From: Gnetum montanum
Taxonomy: Eukaryota > Streptophyta > Gnetopsida > Gnetales > Gnetaceae
Direction: 5' to 3'
Length of the DNA stretch: 36,053 nt
Assembly: GCA_015680685.1 (NCBI GenBank)
Contig: MNCI01034224.1
Coordinates: 499,094 to 535,146, forward strand
Below the pieces are notes generated by a model, which saw nothing but the letters and a program-made list of their open reading frames with translations, was not told the origin of the DNA and did not search any database. The translations under genes were made by a program, and so were the position numbers. This document shows, piece after piece, positions 21,500 through 33,404 of this stretch (position 1 is its first letter; each line of letters starts with the position of its first letter).

Positions 21500-23200
21500 C
21501 ATTGGCTCCCTTGCAGTGACTCTTTGGCTAGGGAAGATTTGTAAATAATTGGTTATTTATGATTATGGCAAGAAATGTGCATCGGCAGAGAGATCATTGC
21601 CATTTTTCTTAGCATTAGCTAGGATCATCACAGCATGATCTTGCTGGAGATCTTCCTAGGGTCTAGGTTGCCAGAGGTGCAGAAGTTCTCATTTTTAAAA
21701 TTTACTAGGTTAACAACCATATCATCCATTAGATTCCATCAATCAAAGAATATGTACATAAAGAAAAGGCCTAATTGCATGTGAGAAGGTAAGAAGAAAT
21801 TATCAAATTTGAACTTTTTAAGTCCTCCCAATAAGTAAGAAAAATTGTTAAAATTATGACTGAAGTCAGGCTAACATCTCAAATTGGCTAATAATTTTCA
21901 TGTGCTAGCAAAAATGTTAATGCTTTTTCATTTATTAAAATGCATATTGCAAATGAAAAAGCAGCCACAATTGTAACAATTGAATGCATTTACTCCATGG
22001 TAATTGCTAAATTTCAAAGCACAACCATAGAAATGATAAAACCTACACAAAATATACAATGAGATAAAGAGAAAATGAACTTACAAATGTTCCTTTACAT
22101 TAAAAAAGGGTGTAGAAAAAGATGATTACTCAAGATAGTAGTAGAAAATTACAATTTTAGAATTCCTTGCCACTCCAGAAAGCATTGAAAAAAGAACAGA
22201 ACCAAACTTTGGAATGTTTTTACATTGGGGATGCAAATGTATAGGAAGGCATGCTAAGTATTGATGATGGAAGAGCTCAGCTTGAAGTGAAACTATGAAA
22301 ATTGCACAAAATCATCAAAATGTAATGTTCAACATGTTACAATTCACTATAAAAAATTAACAAAAACACACATAAAAAGACTGGCACAAAGTTTATTTCT
22401 AGAAAGAGAGTCCAATAACCAAAGGCTATTGTTGACATAGAAACTTTAGAAGACCCTTCCCCTTAGGATGTAGCTTCAACTATAGCCATTACGGTCTTTC
22501 CACGAATGCCTCTTGCTCTATCCCTCATCCTACCCCTGCTTGCAAAATTTTATGCTTAAAACATACATTCAAAAAAAGCTACTCAAGAAACATATTGGCC
22601 TAATTCATATATAAATTTTATCCAAAAAAAAATTTGAAACCTAAATGAAGGGATCTTTTAGCTATTATAACAAAGCTTGTATTATGATTGTTGATGATGT
22701 GTGCATGTTGTGGCCCTTAGTGTTAAGCAAGGATGTAGCAAGGGCTGATTGACTTACTACCTTATTGCTGCCTTGGTTGAAGAAGTGCATGTTGATGAGC
22801 TTGTTATTGTAGTTAAAGTAGAGCTGATGTGCATGTCGTAGGTGCCTTGCCAGTGCTCTGGCAGAGCTTCGAAGTTGGTTCAATTGGGCCAGGTTGCCAG
22901 TAGCAGCAGTTGTAGACAAAGATGAAGATAAAATGGAAGTGGAATTCTCGTTCCCATTGCCATTCCCATTCCCATGCTGCATTTGGTTGTGTTTGGCATT
23001 TTTACGTGTGCAGCAGGAATATAAAAAGTTATGGCTCTTTGGTTCACCTTTTATGCAACGGGAATACGAAAAGGTGTGGCTCTTGAAACACCGTGAATTT
23101 CAAGACCTTAATGATCCAACAAAGTCTCTAATTTTAGGCAAAGACTTGTACAAGGGCAGCGTCGAAACATCCAGGCAGTGGAAACATTGGAAATAGTGGC
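21500..23200. other. Spacer; no gene supported
   Basis: AT-rich DNA. A 105-codon minus-strand ORF (22665-22982) starts with an Asn/Gly repeat made by a GGGAAT repeat, and a 100-codon plus-strand ORF overlaps it; neither shows a known domain. A minus-strand phrase near 22540-22490 (RDRARGIRGKTVMAIVEATS) could be a scrap of a transposon protein. Confidence 0.45.
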
Positions 23201-23238
23201 ACATCTCAGCAAGTTTTCTTTTTCGGCTAAGGGCTAGT

Positions 23239-23576
23239 TACGCTACGCAGCTCAGCGTAGCGTACTCTAGAAGACAAAATAGAATACGGGATGCACAGTG
23301 GCAACACTTCAATTTTGCAAGTTGGCCATGATTGAAAATCTTTACTGTTGTCATATTATGCCATGTTATGCTACGCAGCGTAACGCAAGCAATGTAATTG
23401 ACTTATCCGCAGCGACAAAAGTAACAAAATTTAGGCAGTGGCAGGAATTACACTACAATATGCTTTCTAGCGTGCCATAGCATAATCATAGAATAATTCA
23501 TTCAACGCAAGAGAAAAACTCAAATGAACTATCTTCTTAAGGGATAGTTACGCTATATTGCGCTTCAGAGCGTAAC
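23239..23576. repeat. Three GTTACGCT-type hairpins
   Basis: TACGCTACGC/GCGTAGCGTA (23239-23264, 6-base loop), GTTATGCTACGCAGCGTAAC (23365-23384) and GTTACGCT/AGCGTAAC (23547-23576). The first and third are each preceded by 'taaggg.tagttacgct'. They are CpG-rich palindromes in AT-rich DNA, different from the GATATC module. Confidence 0.7.
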
Positions 23577-23639
23577 ACAGTGTAGCGCCATAAGCTTTAG
23601 CTACGGCACATCAGGTCAATGGTATTTTGTGGGCCCAGG

Positions 23640-24598
23640 ACATGTGTCATCTAAACTACATTTTTCTCTTAACCCTAATGTTATAAATACCCTAGTTGAC
23701 AAAGATCAAAGGGTTGACAATTTTTGACAGTATTGGCAAAGAAAAAGATTGGCGAGACGACGAGAAGAGCATCGACAATGACAGAGAGAAGCTTTTGACC
23801 AGAGACATCAAGTTAGTAGACATTTTGCTTTGAGCCTAACTCCCTTGTGCCTAGATTGGCTAAAACAAGGTAGATTGGCCTTTGCTTGTTTTATCTCTGA
23901 ATAGCTTCTTACTCTCGGCATGCACTTTGTCTAAACTGAAGTTTGCTTGTAACCATTGTATTTAGCAAATTTATCTATAAGTTCAATCCCAAATTTTGGG
24001 ATTGTACATTCTCCAAATTCAATTTGTCACATTTTACTTACATTGATTTTATAATCATTTTGCATTTTTTACATCGTTATCACTATCCTCAAGACCCGAT
24101 CTTAGAGAAGATCTTGTTTTCCCGTCAATCGATATTATACCTTCATATTGAAATCGTCATTTTGTGATCTAATCATTACAAAATTTACTGATTAAGTAAG
24201 TCCTTGTCTAATCGACAAGACCATTTAGGGTACCTCAGATTCGTTTTCCCCAACATGACCCTTGCACGGATCCGGGGTTGGAACTGTGTACACAGAAATT
24301 CGTTTGGTGTTTTCAGCGACCACCGTTTTTTGTCGTTACAGTTTTCTAGCACTAGAAGAAGGGCCTGAATCTCTGATCCACGTTTCATGGGTAGTCCTGT
24401 AAGCTATCTGTACCCATTTTTGATTGATGTAAACGTAATACCTCCATGGTTGTTTACGAGATTTTGTGGTGCAGATCGGTCGCTTCGATGATTCCTCTCG
24501 AATCCTGCAGGGTAGAAAGCCCATTTATTTTTTTCTTAGCTTGCCTTTGTCCCTGCGATCTTTATCCTTGTCATCATTACTCTTGAGCCATGTAGAGG
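23640..24598 (+). repeat. Probable element B 5' LTR and leader
   Basis: A TATA box TTATAAATA (23681-23689) lies about 0.9 kb before gag, and the region between has no coding potential, as expected for LTR R-U5 and leader. A candidate LTR end is GTGTACA near 24291. The next bases (AATTCGTTTGGTG, then CGACCACCG) may be a damaged primer-binding site. Because the 3' LTR is outside the window, neither boundary is proven. Confidence 0.4.
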
Positions 24599-26970
24599 AT
24601 GGTTGCATCAACCATCATTGTTGACACTGCTAACCTCAAGAACCCTTGGACGTTGCAAGTTACGCCTCCTTTGGTCGAGTCGCCAACTAGTCCAGTGCGA
24701 CCACGTCGATCCCTCAGGCTCCAAAATAAAGAGCTTGAGGGACACTCCTAGTGCAGGTAACATTACAATTTCCTCTGTGCTAAACTTGCAGCAAGTTTGC
24801 CCATGTATCCATAAGAACTTAAAGAGAAACATAAATACGAGTTCATCTACTGTAACGGGAAGGAATTTGTTCCTTTGCCTAACGCTTCCATACATTTAAC
24901 AGATCAGCAACAGTGGATGTTGGACCAACTGTTAATGGCTAGGGCATCAGTGGAACAACGAGATGAGATGTTCTGCGATGAAGTGTCCCACGATGGGCAA
25001 GAAGATTTAGACCCCCACTTCGAGGGAGGTAGTCATGCTAGCTTTGTCGTGGCTCCTCCCTCCATAGCATCCTGCATAAATCCTCTGTTTATGGTCACCA
25101 CGCCATTATCATTGATTACCACCGACCGTGTGGCACATAATGCCCAACGACATTTCTTCTCTTTGGCTACCCTTCTGGATGGTATTCCTTTACAGACCAT
25201 TCCTCTGTCGTCACAATTGGCTAACCTATCTCATCATATACTTACGCCGGCATCACCATATGTGAACATAGTGCCTGCTTCGCAATTACACGCAGTTCCT
25301 GCATTCATCCCAGCTCACATGACAGGACCCACCACTACAGCATGGTAGGCTCCAAACACATCATCCCTTGTAGCACATCCTACGCAGATGTCCCATCTCA
25401 CTCATCATCAGCACCAAGTCCCCTAGGTGCTAAACCTCGCTACATGGCCATTGTCCTTGCCCCCAGCTACGCAAACAACGTATCCCATGGTACAGTCAGT
25501 GGTAGTCACTCCATCTGCACCACCTACCTGGTGGTGGATGTTACAAGTGGCATTGCCTGCAGGGGTAGTCTCGATAACATCGCACATAGGCCAAGCTGCC
25601 ACCCCTATTTCGCCACCCAGCGTGGTTCATCCTGCAATACCACAAACAACCTCTTTGTCTACAAGTCTAGATCAAGCTTTCCAGCTTATTCAGACGCTTA
25701 CTGAGGAAGTTAAACGCCTCAAGGCTATCAGTTTCGATACAATATAGGTCATGGATTTTTACCATGACGATCCTATTATCCCAGCAATGCTTGTTTTGTC
25801 ATTATCTCTTGGGATGTAACTCCCCCATTTCAAAAAATACAATGGGGAAGATGATCCCAATGCCCATCTAGTCACCTTCAAGTCAAAGTTGTTGTTATTG
25901 CAATAATGGCCACATACCATCATCCATGTCTTTACTATGTTCCTAACGGGTAAAGCTTTAGACTGGTATCGAGCACTCCCACGCTCTTCCATCTCAACCT
26001 TGGAAGAACTGTCAACTTAGTTCATGACTCGTTTCAAATACAACCTAAAACTAGAAGTCATGCTGGATCAGCTCATGGGAGTCAAACAAGATCCGCTTGA
26101 GTTGGTCCAAAAGTTTATATAGTGATGGAGTGCAACCTTGAACGAAATCCACAAACCCATCGCAGAGGCTCATCTGTTAGCTATCTTTAAGAGGGCAGTC
26201 AACGACTTCATTAAGTCCAAACTGTTTTACCTTGCTCCCTACTCCCTCAACCAAGCCTTCACTCAAACTAAGAGCATTCAAGATGCGGCAAAGGCTAGCA
26301 AAGACCCAGTGTATGTGGTCTATAAAAATGCCTATATCAAGGGTAAAGACAAAAGAAAAACTACGACAATGACCGTAGTAGCGGTTGCTGAGGGGACCAA
26401 GAAGAAAAATAACAATAAGAAAGTACTTGTGGCACCTGCTAAGCCCACAACTAGTTCAAACAGCGCCAACCAGGAAACTCCACCCGCCCCTGAGGCATTT
26501 CCATAGCTAAAGCCTAGTTTCGAGCGTAAAGACTGCTCAAAGTATACGGCTCTACCTATAAAGCCTTCAGAACTTCTGAAGAAATTACTGGGAACTAGCC
26601 ATATTCAACATAAGAAGGTGTTTGAGGAACTGGCCACAGATGGCATTGTGAGCTACTTAAGAACCCCTCCTTGGCTCTACCAAATGAACCGCCAGTTCCC
26701 AAAAACTTTAGCCTAGACCGTTTCTGTGACTATCACTAGCTGTGTGGTCATGACACATATTATTGTTGGGCATTGAAAGATGACATTCAACACTTGATCG
26801 ATCAAGGTAAACTGATCCTAGACAGCAGTAGTCTGATCCGTCTAGAAAATCAATCTATGCATGTGTACCAAGACCTGTTAAACACAAATAACATAGGGTA
26901 CACTATCAATGTAGTGGGTATGGAAGGCGATGACTATGCACAGCCAAAACAACCCTTCGTGCTATGTGTA
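24599..26970 (+). pseudogene. Element B gag relic
   Basis: A short first ORF starts at 24599 (MVASTIIVD, basic RPRRSLRL later). The main gag frame runs 24875-26513 with TAG/TAA stops at about 25346, 25748, 25819, 25906, 26018 and 26119. It holds a Pro/Thr/Ser-rich N-terminal part, then the capsid domain (about 25830-26130): KYNGEDDPNAHLVTFKSKL, FLTGKALDWYRALP, LEELST. After a shift between about 26520 and 26640 comes FCDYH, GHDTYYCWALKDDIQHLI (about 26720-26800), the zinc-finger-like C-x2-H...C block typical of Tat/Ogre-type gag. Most stops fit C-to-T change of Gln codons. It would form the retrotransposon particle. Confidence 0.8.
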
Positions 26971-27224
26971 CCTCCTCGCCTGTCTTAGATGACAAGCCCG
27001 TCAACATCGACGGGTGCGGCTAAGCAACAACCCTTCGTTTCCGGGTCTCGTCTCCTACCATCGTCCTGTAGCCCACTATCGATAAAGCCATGGCTCAGCC
27101 TGCGCCCACACCTAGGACACCCTTTGTCATCAGGGTGCCAAGGTCGTTAGTTTCTCTTGCTATGTAGGGACAAATTTCTAAGTCAACACCTCAATCACAA
27201 CCTAATAGGAAAGGAGAAGGGTGT

Positions 27225-28340
27225 ATGATAGATAATATAGCCAAGGACTACATTACGCTGGGGTTTCCCAAGCCTATGCCCCTTGCCTCAGCACCCTTGG
27301 CCCCACTCTCTAAAAAAGACAATGCTACACAAATGCAACCATCTTCCCCTGACCCAAGAAAATGCAATCCTAAACCAGAAACCGTTCCACCCCGAGAGAT
27401 TTGTCTGCTGGGACGAATGGAAGACAAGAAGGGTGATAAACAACCAGATTGTGGACGTGATCTCCTCGACAATTTTATGCAAGTTAAGTAGGCTTTGAAA
27501 TAAAAAAATACAATGTTGAGCCTCTATGACTTGTTGATGATGTCACAAAAGCATCGTGAGGCCATGGTTTGCATGTTAACATCCATATTCGTGGATGAGA
27601 GCCTGCCAGCGGATGTCGAAGCAATCCACTCCATCATGCATCCCCTTGTCACTGAACAACCCTGGCCTTCCCTACTGACTTTTCATGATGAATCCATTAA
27701 GGAAAACCCAGAGAAGGGTTAAGTGACAATAGTGTCTATGTTCATCACTATCCAGGTTGGCCAATACTGAATCCGGAGAGTAAACGTAGATGACGAGGCA
27801 GCTGCTAATGTTATTCCATACCCCATAGTGGATAAACTGGGTTTGATCGACCAGATTAGTCCCATGACAATGTCATGTTTAAAGTCATTCAATGGGGCAT
27901 GAGTGTAGGTCAAAGGGACAGTACACATCAACTTCGTAGCAGGGGACCAATTCCCTACAAACGCATTGTTTGTTGTCGTCGAGGAGATGCCTGGTTTCAA
28001 CTTAATTTTGGGGAGGTCCTGGTTGGCTCAACTAAGGGTAGTCTCATCACCCATCCATCAGGAGATCCATTTGCCCTACGCAGGAGGGGAGGTGATTATC
28101 CATGGTGATAGGATGATCCCTCAGGCTGTTAATAACATAGAAATGGAACAGGGTTTAGAAATCAAAATCCTCGAAGATCAGTCTCCTGTCCCAATATTTG
28201 AACAGGCCAAAATAGTGGCCGATGATAGCTTGATTTGGGCTAAACTACCTTTTTAGGAGGAAGATGGTGGCGTAGAGGAATAGAGTAATAAACCTCCTCG
28301 TCCATACACCTTGCCAAAACTAAAAATAATTAAGAAGCAG
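27225..28340 (+). pseudogene. Element B aspartic protease region
   Basis: One frame runs from 27513 to about 28256 with a few stops. It contains VTIVSMFIT, VNVDDEAAANVIPYPIVDKL (about 27783-27842) where plant Ty3 proteases have a D-[ST]-G-[AS] centre, and FNLILGRSWL (about 27993-28022), the usual 'LLGRPWI'-like flap-end motif. The active-site triad appears as D-E-A, so the enzyme is probably dead even apart from the stops. It would cleave the Gag-Pol polyprotein. Confidence 0.75.
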
Positions 28341-28459
28341 TTGCGGAGCAAGTGAATGAACACATTAGCATGACATGTCACATTAGTCCATGTCGTTTAC
28401 TGTTATGCAATTTACACCCTCTCTTTTCACATTGTCCTTATTACACTTCTTTCATACGT

Positions 28460-28690
28460 ATTACGGCCCGAAATGGCCTTAAACTAGTTGCAGCCCGCTA
28501 CAGCCTAAAATTGGAAAATGTAATTTATCCTCTTACGCTTACGATCAACCGGCCTGAAATGGCCTTAAACTAGTTGTGGCCCGCTATGGCCTAAAACTGG
28601 CATTTTTCTTTTTTTTATCCTTTTACGCTTACGATGGCCCAGCCCGAAATGGCTTTAAACTATTAACGGCTTGCAGTGGCTTAAAACGTG
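28460..28690. repeat. Three tandem units of about 88 bp
   Basis: The phrase 'cccgaaatggccttaaac' recurs at about 28465, 28551 and 28641, with 'ttttacgcttacgat' between units. The repeats lie at the start of the protease-RT spacer. Confidence 0.85.
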
Positions 28691-28802
28691 TAATCCTTTT
28701 AACAATATGTTTCACTTCATGAAAACTAAAATAATTATAGATCAAAGAACATCATCCTTTACTCCATTTCATTATAACAAAATGTTGGCCAATATAGCCA
28801 CG

Positions 28803-31673
28803 CTACACGTTTCCTTTGTTACCACTTCCACCTGTGTCGTTCAACTCCATTTCTGTCTCATGAAGATCGTCCTGATAAGGACCTTCTTCAAGTTGTATCT
28901 CTTCATGGGGGCGATTCTCTCCACAAGGCTCTCCCTCATGGGGACTCTTGCCATGAGGTTCATCGTCTCCGTGAAGCTCCTCCTCATGGAGATTCTCTTC
29001 ATGAGGACCATCATCTCCATTACGCTCTTCCTCATGAGGATCCTCTTCATGTCGATCCTACGATTTGACATGAAGCACATGTTAGCATCACCACCAAAAC
29101 TACACATAACAAGAATACAATAGTCCTACAACTTACCTGTGATGGTCCTGCATTAGCCGTGAAAGGAATTTGTTCCAAGCTGACCCACAGACGTTGCATG
29201 ATCTCGTCCTCGGTGACCTCAGACCAAACCCCATCTCCTAGATTAGTTCTAGCCTTAACCTTCCCCTTTTCCACAGGAGTTCATCAGGGTGGTTTAGGAA
29301 AGAAGGAAGGGACAATGAACTCCCCACTAGGAAGAGTCATTTCTCTCTCAGGGAAGGCACTTACTATCACTTGCTCCTGAAACTTTTCGTACGCTCCAGA
29401 AGCACCGATGACATCGAGTAATAGCCAGAGGGACCATGCTTCAACCGTGAAATCCCTATAATGTTGGCTGTAGATGGCACTTTCTCACTTATACACATGC
29501 TTGTGGTCCTTTTTTGGCTGCCCCCATGCTTGGACCCTTGCGTTGAAATCCTTCCATTCTTGGTTCTTTTGGGCTAGGAGATCCATTTGCATCCGTTGCT
29601 CAATGAGCTCATGGCTGGCTTGGACGCTATTTCTGAAGACTGTCCAATAACGGGCGTAGTCAATCATAGTTGTCTGCACATTCTCATCATTGGCCTCCTG
29701 AGCTTGCAGAAATTTGTTTCGAGACTCCAAGTCCTTAACCCTACCGGTTAGAAGTGTCTTTTCCTTTTTGGATTTCTGCAATCTCTTCCAAAGATCTTCG
29801 TTGACATCTTGACACTCCCATAAAGAGCAGGCCAAGTGTAATGCACATTTACACACTTCATCGTAAAGGCTGCATGGCACTGCGGTCACCTCTGGTGAAG
29901 ATTCAGGGGCAGTGTCTAAGTCAACTGGCTCTTTGGGATTCCATCTGAGGCGAGATCCTATAACATAAAAGGTAACAGTTAGGTGCAACAAAGTAATGCA
30001 ATGTTGCAATGCCAAAAATCCCTGTGTTATAATAGTCATGTACTAATCTCAAGATCGATTCGCTCTAGGCGGCTGATCATATCATTCGTGATGCCTTCCA
30101 TAAAGGCGAATTTATCAGGAATCTCACCCCAATGCTGAGTTGGTGCCATTGATGAAGGCACGCTGCTATTATCAAAAGTGCCTGCTAAGCGAACAAAATT
30201 ACTTAGACATAGTACGTTAGATGTAAAGGGCAATTGAGATAATTATGATAATCAAAAATTCAATTCAACAAAACCCTCAAGTGTAATAGTGTGAGGTTTA
30301 CCCTCTAAGGAAAGATCAAACTCACTAGTGACTAACTTCTTCTCTTTTCTCGGCTCGTCGAAACGAACCTCAGCGTCCTCTACTTCCATCTCTTCTTTGG
30401 GCACAGGAACCCATGTGCTGCCTATGTCACTAACAGGGGCCTCCTTTTCTAAAACTAGGTCCCCTTCTCCACGTCGTAAAACTATGGCCCCTGTTTCAGG
30501 GGTTAAATCCTCTACATCTTTTCCTTTGTTTTCCAAACAACACAATTAACCAAAACAAAACCTTATTTACTTTTTACAAGCACTACGCGATGCAACAACG
30601 TATATACATAGCATGGTACATGTATAAACTAATTACACCTCTCTCCACTTACCAGCTGGGGGATCGTTCCTATGAAATTTGATTTGTAGCCTCTTTTCCT
30701 CTACGTCGGTCGGGCCAGGAGATTCCACGGCCGGACGATGCTTTTTTAGCTGGATTGATGAACTCGATATTTCTTCTGCCAAGCATTTCCCTCTCGACAC
30801 ACTACCGGTGTAAGAAGGGAGCACCCCACCCATGCTGTCTTAGCCTCACGTATGAGGTGCCACTAGAACCTTAGTCATAAGTGAAAGTGAATCCCCGATA
30901 CCTTCAGGGGGATCTTGCGACCGAGTGGTGCGAAAAACCTGCGAAATCCATGGTTTGGAAATATGGTTACGATCTTGCTACACCCAGACTCCATCCCTAT
31001 GAACCACCAAGAATTCAACAAAATGCTGAAAGCAAGCTATAAAAAAGATGAAGTGCACATTGAAACAAGACTCGAGCTTCTTGTAAAGCTTGACCATCTC
31101 AGCCTGCAAGCCTTCAGTGAGGTAACTGACCCAATTATACTGTGCTACCTCCTCCATAACCTTCCGCATGACCTGAGCCTACTCTATAGTAAGGATTCTT
31201 TCCTAAGAAAGCAACTTGGGGAAGGCATGGGCCCAGAAGAGGGGATAAATGGTATGAGCCACCTCCAGCTGGATTTTATCAACAAGGATACCTTTCGGTT
31301 CCTTTTTAATCCCTAGCCACTCTATCTCCTTTTGGTTTTTAGAATTCCTCTTTGACTTTTCTTCTACCAGAGGATCATTAGAGGGAATGCCAAAAAAGTC
31401 AGCAAACAGGTGAGTGTCAATATCAAAACTCACACACACGTTACGCACGCGTATGAAAAGATGCTCGGATTCTTCGCTGAAGGAGTTAACTAGGGTTAAC
31501 ATTTCAGCTGCGGTGACATCAGGGGTTACAGCTAAAAATAGCTCCATTAGTCCAGCTTCTCGAAGGTTATTGGTTAGGGTAGCTGGGGCCACACTATGGC
31601 TGAGCCAATGTTGTGCTTCTTTTATGTCAACATAACGAAAGAAAAGACTACTTACTTCACTCCTGGAGGCCAT
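28803..31673 (-). pseudogene. Antisense five-exon gene relic (coiled coil, HE-rich tail)
   Basis: Proposed exons: 31673-30653, about 30533-30265, 30181-30052, 29957-29137 and 29057-28803. Donors at 30652 (GTAAGT) and 29136 (GTAAGT) and the acceptors TTATAG (29958) and ATCGTAG (29058) are consensus, and phases agree. The ATG (MASRSEVSS) follows an acceptor-like TTCATAG. Exon 1 holds LFLAVTPDV, NVCVSFDIDTHLFADFFGIP and YNWVSYLTEGLQAEM, reminiscent of the plant transposon protein family. Exons 2-3 look disordered and acidic. Exon 4 is a coiled coil (LWKRLQKSKKEKTLL). The last exon is a run of HEEDPHEEE-like repeats ending in TAG. In-frame stops (31203, 29470, near 29290) show that it is dead. 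It runs against element B's gag and pol. Function is unknown. Confidence 0.55.
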
Positions 31674-31842
31674 AATTGTGACCTCCCGTGATTCTCTAAC
31701 TATGAACATAAAGCAATGGCTTAGACAATACAACAAAATAAAATGACTTTGTACATTGTTTCCATGCTATAAGATTGTACAATGAACCACCATAGCATAA
31801 TTTACCACATCCAAATGGCGAAGGAAATGATGGGATTTTCTC

Positions 31843-33285
31843 CTACACATCCGCGACGGTGAGAGGATGATCCAAAGTCCACTCTTTATCCAGCCATTCG
31901 GAGTTTTTACACTTGGTGAAGAATTTGACATAGTGGATAGGGTAGTGTGGGATTTCAAATTCTAGTTGTCCTAGAACACTAGCCCATACATTGCTAATAG
32001 AAGTGATTTCCTTTATAGCCGCTTCAGCCATAGATAACATATCTATATCACCTTGGAGACCATGCTCATTGATAAAGAACCTACACAACAAAATATGGAT
32101 AATTTTTTACACTTAACACAAATTCAAACAATGGTTAGCGTATCATAATGCCATGGAAACACTTACCCACCTGCATAATACATAATGCCAAGTGGATTCT
32201 GGAAGTAGGTCGTAAGATGACGAGCCACGAATAGAGTGTTGTATGCATGATAACAATCAAATCTGGGCATATCCCAGATCCAAGATAAATGTCTCAACCC
32301 CTTGGCACTCTATGCACGGTCTTGCACACACGGTTTCAACTAAGCCATCCATGAGAAACGTTAAGATGCTCTACGTTGATCCAACCAATAGTGTCTCCAA
32401 AATGGCGGTGGTTGTCGCAACTGGTAGATGTGACCAGATAATTACGTTGAAATTACATAACAAAAACTGCAAAAACTCCTGTGTGCCTCTTCAGAACCAA
32501 ACCATCTCTTCCTTTACACAAGCATGAGGAGGAGGAACATTGGCCATGGGGACATGTAAATAGCGTAGAAGGCCCATAATGTCCAAGACGATCAGGACGA
32601 GCTTTAGCGTAATCCTTTACAAGAAAACACACTATCATTAAGACAAGCAATTAAGACATACTAACGACATAAGAACAACATCAAGATCAACAAAAAAGGC
32701 TCATAAAAAATCCATTACGCAACACTAGATTTTTCGTTACCTTGACTCCCAGAAAATTGTAGGTTATGCTGGAAATGCATTACCGATACCACCCAAACCC
32801 TTGCGACGGTGCAAGGTTTGTCCCTGACAACGACGATAAAGTAATGCCACATATTGTCCCAGCGTAACATGCAACCATTACGGGTGAGACAATGGAATCT
32901 TATTTACACTACATAAGGGTACAATATCTGGACCCCCTAGTCATTCATCGCGTTTGCATAGTATTGCCCAAGATCACCCAAACCCTTGCAATGGTGCAAG
33001 GTCTGTCTCTGACAACGGCGATAGGGGTAATATTACAAAATACAATAGCTTAACCCGAGCAACCAAGTAGTAATGCCTGACATAATACACATCTTCAAAA
33101 TAGGTACAATTGCGACACCATAACAATGAAAATAACAATCATGCAGGAGAGTAAAAGGCAACCTACCGGGCAAGTGGAGTAGCCTCCCGAGTTTTGACCC
33201 TAACCTTTGAAACCCGCTGTAAACTCTCTTGCACTTCATCAATCTTTGCCAATTTGGCATGTTTGCCTTTGGTCTTCGATGCCAT
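31843..33285 (-). pseudogene. Antisense FCP1/NIF-phosphatase-like gene relic
   Basis: Starts MASKTKGKHAKLAKIDEVQE at 33285; this basic exon ends at 33167 with donor GTAGGT, where reading on would hit a stop. A small exon (about 32769-32742) and a large one (about 32616-32167) follow. The large exon reads LVLIVLDIMGLL, then QEFLQFLLCNFNVIIWS, then ILETLLV, then (other frame) AYNTLFVARHLTTYFQNPLG and joins 32080 through a consensus GTAAGT...GTAG intron (32166-32081). The order D-x-x-G-L-L, 'EFL.F....FNV.IWS' and 'NTL.V....Y...NP' matches FCP1-homology phosphatases of the HAD fold in plants. The second catalytic Asp and the later DD are absent. Two stops and a frameshift are present. The family call is from motif memory and needs a profile search. 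Confidence 0.45.
32785..33025. repeat. Duplicated 75-bp block in intron of FCP1-like relic
   Basis: The wording 'cccaaacccttgc.a.ggtgcaaggt' followed by 'gacaacg.cgata' occurs at about 32791-32840 and 32976-33024, 185 bp apart. The copies differ at several bases. Confidence 0.75.
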
Positions 33286-33404
33286 GGTTATGACTGAACA
33301 ACCTTCGCAAAGTCATCTGCTTATGCCTTCCTTCTGTTTTCCTTCTTCCATAATCGAATTCAAATTCACAATGTTTACAATTTGCTTTGAGGACAAACCA
33401 TCGA

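Noticed and set aside
22665-22982. 105-codon Asn/Gly-starting protein
   Set aside because: The start is a GGGAAT simple repeat and the rest matches no family known to me; no supporting signals.
27225-27498. Overlapping ORFs on both strands (64-88 codons)
   Set aside because: The plus strand is the low-complexity linker between gag and protease of element B; the minus-strand ORFs are shadows.
28671-29123. 150-codon plus-strand ORF and 88-codon minus-strand Met/Arg-rich ORF
   Set aside because: Both are alternative frames of the minisatellite that encodes the HE-rich tail; the splice-consistent frame is different.
30915-31316. 133-codon plus-strand ORF
   Set aside because: Opposite-strand shadow of exon 1 of the antisense gene, which shows better composition and context.
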